The position numbers were made by a program, and so were the translations under genes. The notes below the pieces were generated by a model, which saw nothing but the letters and a program-made list of their open reading frames with translations, did no database searches and was not told the origin of the DNA. From the NCBI GenBank assembly GCA_002839185.1, contig PGXO01000002.1, forward strand, positions 1 to 64,000: a stretch of 64,000 bases of DNA, in the 5' to 3' direction. Positions 60,875 through 64,000 of this stretch are shown here, in pieces. Each line of letters begins with the position of its first letter. Position 1 is the first letter of the stretch. This stretch comes from Synergistetes bacterium HGW-Synergistetes-1. Lineage in GTDB: Bacteria > Synergistota > Synergistia > Synergistales > Synergistaceae.

Positions 60875-61678
60875 ATGTCTCTGATCAATATTGGCACTTT
60901 CAACGTAAATTCTGTCAAAAGCAGGATCTCGGTACTTGAACACTTTCTCACTTCAGGAGGAGCCCCTGATATCTTATGCCTTCAGGAGACCAAATGCCGC
61001 GATGAGGAATTCCCCCGGGATTTTTTTAAGGGACTGGGCTACCATTGCCTCTATAAAGGAATGAAATCTTATAACGGTGTCGCTGTCATCTCGAAGATCG
61101 AACCTGACGAGGCTTCATTCGGACTTAACGACGGGGCTGTTGACCCGGAGAGGGAGGAATCGGAGAATGCCCGCGTGATACTGGCAAGATTCGGGAACCT
61201 GAACATCCTGAACACCTACATTCCTCAGGGCAAAGAGATAGACAATCCCGATTACCTGTATAAACTGAAGTTCTTTCATAGGGTGCGGGATCTGTTCGAA
61301 AGAAACTTCACTCCCAAAGATAAACTTTTATGGCTTGGCGACCTTAACGTTGCACCTACAGAACTCGATGTCGCCAATCCGAAAAATAAGACGAACCATG
61401 TATGCTTCCACAGTGATGTAAAAGATGCATTTGCCGGGGTCATGTCCTGGGGGTTAGTTGATATTTTTAGAAAACACCTGCCGGGAGATGGAGAGTATTC
61501 CTTCTGGGATTACAGGATAAAGGATGCGCTTTCAAGAAATATCGGCTGGAGGATAGACCATATAGTCGGTACTGAAGTTATGGCAGAAGCAAGCAGGAAG
61601 GTATGGGTCGAAAGATCTCTCAGGGCAATGGAACGCCCGTCAGACCACACTGCGGTCGTCGGTTCTTTTGAAGTTTAG
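60875..61678 (+). CDS. xthA: Exodeoxyribonuclease III
   Basis: This 267-residue exonuclease/endonuclease/phosphatase-fold enzyme has FNVNSVKSR, LQETKC (metal Glu), the WLGDLNVAPTELDV block, RIDHIVGT and ERPSDHTAVVG with the catalytic His. It repairs abasic sites and removes 3' blocks. ATG 60875 follows AGGGAGGG. The longer in-frame ORF from 60788 lies in the promoter region and is rejected. Confidence 0.95.
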   Translation: MSLINIGTFNVNSVKSRISVLEHFLTSGGAPDILCLQETKCRDEEFPRDFFKGLGYHCLYKGMKSYNGVAVISKIEPDEASFGLNDGAVDPEREESENARVILARFGNLNILNTYIPQGKEIDNPDYLYKLKFFHRVRDLFERNFTPKDKLLWLGDLNVAPTELDVANPKNKTNHVCFHSDVKDAFAGVMSWGLVDIFRKHLPGDGEYSFWDYRIKDALSRNIGWRIDHIVGTEVMAEASRKVWVERSLRAMERPSDHTAVVGSFEV

Positions 61679-61721
61679 GCAGAGAAAAGCCCGTATCCAT
61701 TTGGATAGGGCTTTTCTCTGC
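61679..61721. terminator. Bidirectional terminator
   Basis: GCAGAGAAAAGCCC (61679-61692) pairs perfectly with GGGCTTTTCTCTGC (61708-61721), between convergent xthA and the transglycosylase gene. Confidence 0.9.
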
Positions 61722-61745
61722 GCTTAAAGTAGTTATTGTTATAGA

Positions 61746-62612
61746 TCAGAACCCCGTTTTCTCCGAATGGCGTTTCAGCTGAGCCATGTTGTTGTTGACC
61801 TTTTTGAGGTACGAAACGGAAATACCCCCGTAATATCTGTTGAGAGCTTTCTGGACTGTCCCGTATGCGCTTATGTAGCGGGAAAGCAAAAGTACTCCTG
61901 CCTCTACACCGCGCTCAGGATCAAACATATGATCTTTTGTCGTAGCTACGCCTCTTGCACTAAGCATTCCGTGGTGGACCTTCCACATTACCTGCATTAC
62001 CCCCAGAGCACCCTTGTTGCTCATCGCGCTAGGGTTGAAGAGGCTCTCTGTCTTTGCTATGCTTACAGACAGGTCTGTCGGAACGTTGTATTTAGCGCTG
62101 TAGAAAACAAGAGCAGAAGCCTCTCTCCATGCTATCTGAGGAGATATTTTTGTGTTGATGGATCTGATGAAGGTCGCAATATTTGCTACCTTACGTTGTT
62201 TGTTGGCAGGCATTTTGTTTAGCTCTTTCAAGGTTGAATCTGGATGGTTGCCTATCCATTTGTCAATATGCTCGGGAGCAAGACCCATCTTACCCAACGC
62301 GTTCACAACTGAAACGTCAAGTCCTTTAAGAAATCTGCTGGTATTGGTATCTTCGCCTGAGGCGGCGCGTGGAAGTGCGATCTCTCTCTTTTTTACTGAA
62401 GATGTAGTTTTTACTACAAGCTTGCCCTCATCGTTTTTTGTTTCATATGTGGTCGTGATGATGGCTCCTTCAGCAGAGGTGTTGCTTAATGTTTTATTGG
62501 CTGGCACGCTGCATAGTCCCGTATTGGGAGAAAGGACCACTGTTGTTAATACAAACAGCAACGCGACTGCCTGCGGAATAAAGATCTTCCGCATTTTCCA
62601 TATCTTTCGCAT
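61746..62612 (-). CDS. Lytic transglycosylase (SLT domain)
   Basis: The 288-residue exported protein has a signal segment (about 8-35), a linker, and a C-terminal SLT domain (about 160-275) with catalytic Glu189 in AKTESLFNPSA, then GALGVMQVM and YYGGISVSYL. It cuts peptidoglycan glycan strands. AAGGAGG precedes ATG 62612. Short Cys in TGLCSVP is not in a clear lipobox, so it is probably soluble periplasmic. Confidence 0.9.
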   Translation of the reverse strand: MRKIWKMRKIFIPQAVALLFVLTTVVLSPNTGLCSVPANKTLSNTSAEGAIITTTYETKNDEGKLVVKTTSSVKKREIALPRAASGEDTNTSRFLKGLDVSVVNALGKMGLAPEHIDKWIGNHPDSTLKELNKMPANKQRKVANIATFIRSINTKISPQIAWREASALVFYSAKYNVPTDLSVSIAKTESLFNPSAMSNKGALGVMQVMWKVHHGMLSARGVATTKDHMFDPERGVEAGVLLLSRYISAYGTVQKALNRYYGGISVSYLKKVNNNMAQLKRHSEKTGF

Positions 62613-62832
62613 GATTACCTCCTTGCGTGTCGGGGACTGTAAGAGTGAAAAGGTTCTGAATATTCACCCAAACAGGTACTCTTTGCGCACGGATTATAAT
62701 AACCGAGAGGCAATATAAGTCAAGCGATTTTCATACATATCAGAAATATTTAAACTAAAAGAAGATAATGCTTACAATATATATTATAATAAAATATAAT
62801 TTGGGTAAAAAACATTAAAAAAGAAGATTAAT

Positions 62833-63714
62833 TTATTTACTATTATCGCATGCGAGAGTAATTATTCCGCTGAAAAGGATCAATACCCCCAGCGATCCAA
62901 TCAGAGAGAGTCGTTCACCAAGCAGCAAGGCAGAGAGCAGCCAGGCGGTCATAGGTTCCGAGAGGGAGAGGGTGTATGCCTTCCCGAGGGTTATCTTCTC
63001 TATACCCTTTGTAAAAAGAGAAAATGGAAGTATCGTTGTAAAGACCGAGAGGATGATAACGCAGATCATGCCTCTGAGTTCAAAGATCCATGAAATATCG
63101 CCGGTTATCAGCCAAGGCAGCGCCATGACAGCGCTTAGCATGGAGATCAGGGAGACCGTTTCAACAGGATCCCTCTTTCCAATTATCCTCAGTCCTGCTC
63201 CTTCCATCGCATAAGAGAGCGCGGCTCCGAAGGCAAGAATTGCCCCGGGGATGCTGACAGAGCTGAAATTGCTGTTGCCGGCTGCCACTAGCAGAAAACA
63301 TCCTGTTATGGCAAGCAGGGTCGAGATGAACCATCTGGGTGAAAGGCATTCTTTGAAAAAAAACCTGCCCAGTATCCCGGCGAGGACAGGAGCTGATCCT
63401 ATCGCCACCATGGTGCCGATCGCGACTCCGGTGAGCCTCACTGCAGAGAAGAAGGCAAACTGGTATGCAGTCAGACCTAAAGCGGCAATAAGAATGCCTG
63501 TCCAGTTCCATTTTTCCCCGCTAATGATCTTTTTGCGACAAAAAAAAGTCCATATCAATAAGAGAAGCCCCGCCCCGAAGACCCTAGCTGAACCTATCGT
63601 CAGGGGTGTGGCATTTTCAGGCGCAAGTGCCTGTACAGTTCCTGTCATGCCCCAGCACATTCCTGCCGCTACGACATAAAGCCCGCCCTTAAATTCTTCA
63701 CTTTTGGATTTCAT
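62833..63714 (-). CDS. DMT superfamily (EamA) transporter
   Basis: The 293-residue protein has ten membrane segments in two EamA halves (GMCWGMTGTVQALAPENATPLTIG at the start, LSLSEPMTAWLLSALLLGERLS near the end). The pattern fits amino acid or metabolite exporters such as RhtA/YdcZ-type relatives. ATG 63714 is chosen; the ORF extends 49 codons upstream to 63861 with a Cys/aromatic-rich stretch unlike a real N-terminus. AGGA lies just before it. Confidence 0.85.
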   Translation of the reverse strand: MKSKSEEFKGGLYVVAAGMCWGMTGTVQALAPENATPLTIGSARVFGAGLLLLIWTFFCRKKIISGEKWNWTGILIAALGLTAYQFAFFSAVRLTGVAIGTMVAIGSAPVLAGILGRFFFKECLSPRWFISTLLAITGCFLLVAAGNSNFSSVSIPGAILAFGAALSYAMEGAGLRIIGKRDPVETVSLISMLSAVMALPWLITGDISWIFELRGMICVIILSVFTTILPFSLFTKGIEKITLGKAYTLSLSEPMTAWLLSALLLGERLSLIGSLGVLILFSGIITLACDNSK

Positions 63715-63892
63715 TTTCCTGATGTCTCCCCTGCTTTTCTCACAGCAGAAGTATTCTAGCAGAAAGAAAAGAGTGTGTATCTTTTTTATCTGCGGAGCGG
63801 TATTTGAAGGCAGAAAATAGATCCATATCATATAATATGTTTGATATTTAATGAGTTTCAAAGAAAGCTGAAATATGACTGGAGGTCAAATG

Positions 63893-64000
63893 ATGATTCC
63901 CACAAAAAAACTTGTTATGATACCGGGCCCCGTACCTGTCTCGCCAAGCGTGCTCCAGAAACTTGGAAGCGAAGTCAAGGCACACACAGATCCGGATTTC
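63893..64000 (+). CDS. Class V aminotransferase, N-terminal fragment
   Basis: The gene runs off the window end after 36 codons. LVMIPGPVPVSPSVLQKLG followed by HTDPDF is the standard start of the alanine-glyoxylate/serine-pyruvate aminotransferase branch. GGAGG at 63881-63885 suits ATG 63893; an adjacent ATG at 63890 is also possible. The catalytic lysine lies outside the window. Confidence 0.8.
   Translation, partial: MIPTKKLVMIPGPVPVSPSVLQKLGSEVKAHTDPDF

Noticed and set aside
1-64000. tRNA, rRNA, CRISPR, insertion sequences or prophage
   Set aside because: No T-arm motifs outside genes, no spaced direct repeats, no transposase or phage structural genes were seen.

Overview
The window looks like part of the chromosome of an anaerobic, diderm, amino-acid-fermenting bacterium. 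I infer the phylum Synergistota. The inference rests on a complete Rnf ion pump, paralogous TRAP transporters, a superoxide reductase in place of an aerobic defence set, peptide and D-amino-acid scavenging genes, and periplasmic alpha-2-macroglobulin with PBP1C. No rRNA, tRNA, CRISPR array, insertion sequence or prophage was seen. Non-ATG starts (TTG or GTG) are common: ftsZ, the AI-2E-type permease, the M20 hydrolase, the DHH gene, the glycosyltransferase and the FAD oxidoreductase.

Layout. Positions 140-10910 carry a SYLF protein, a HIT-YigZ pair, a pbpC/alpha-2-macroglobulin operon, a small secreted protein and a metallopeptidase-like protein that has lost its histidines. Positions 11220-14304 hold ftsZ divergent from a permease-mntP pair. 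Positions 14318-19474 form an operon of YfcC-type transporter, N-acyl-D-amino-acid deacylase, M20 amidohydrolase and DUF362 ferredoxin-like protein. Next come a cupin, an orphan metal-chelate binding protein and superoxide reductase. Positions 22085-28230 are the origin operon dnaA-dnaN-recF-mnmG-dciA. The probable oriC, with clustered DnaA boxes, lies at 28234-28979. To its right are an LmeA-like protein, a two-piece chromate-type transporter, a TRAP dctPQM operon (31370-34355) and an orphan second DctP (35292) behind a promoter with paired GTGANTCAC sites. Positions 36383-44906 hold a GT28 glycosyltransferase with a DHH phosphoesterase, a ppx-NptA-phoU phosphate group, a MATE pump and an unknown secreted protein. 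Positions 45123-50299 hold an exported FAD oxidoreductase, a polysaccharide deacetylase with a bactofilin, and a BMP-type binding protein. The rnfCDGEAB operon is at 51902-56897. The end of the window has a BMP/sugar-type ABC ATPase without permeases, two DMT transporters, cysE, exonuclease III, a lytic transglycosylase and the start of a class V aminotransferase.

The most striking element is upstream of cysE (60561-60759, minus strand). A sigma70-like promoter is followed at once by a 22-codon ORF with three consecutive cysteine codons. Those codons form arm 1 of a four-arm RNA: 1 pairs with 2, 2 with 3, and 3 with 4, where 3:4 is an intrinsic terminator. This is the architecture of a ribosome-mediated, trp-type attenuator, here apparently sensing charged tRNA-Cys to control the committed step of cysteine synthesis. 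The leader ATG sits at the predicted transcription start, so the leader peptide would be translated from a leaderless transcript.

All functional statements come from reading the sequence and from remembered family motifs. No database search or folding program was run.
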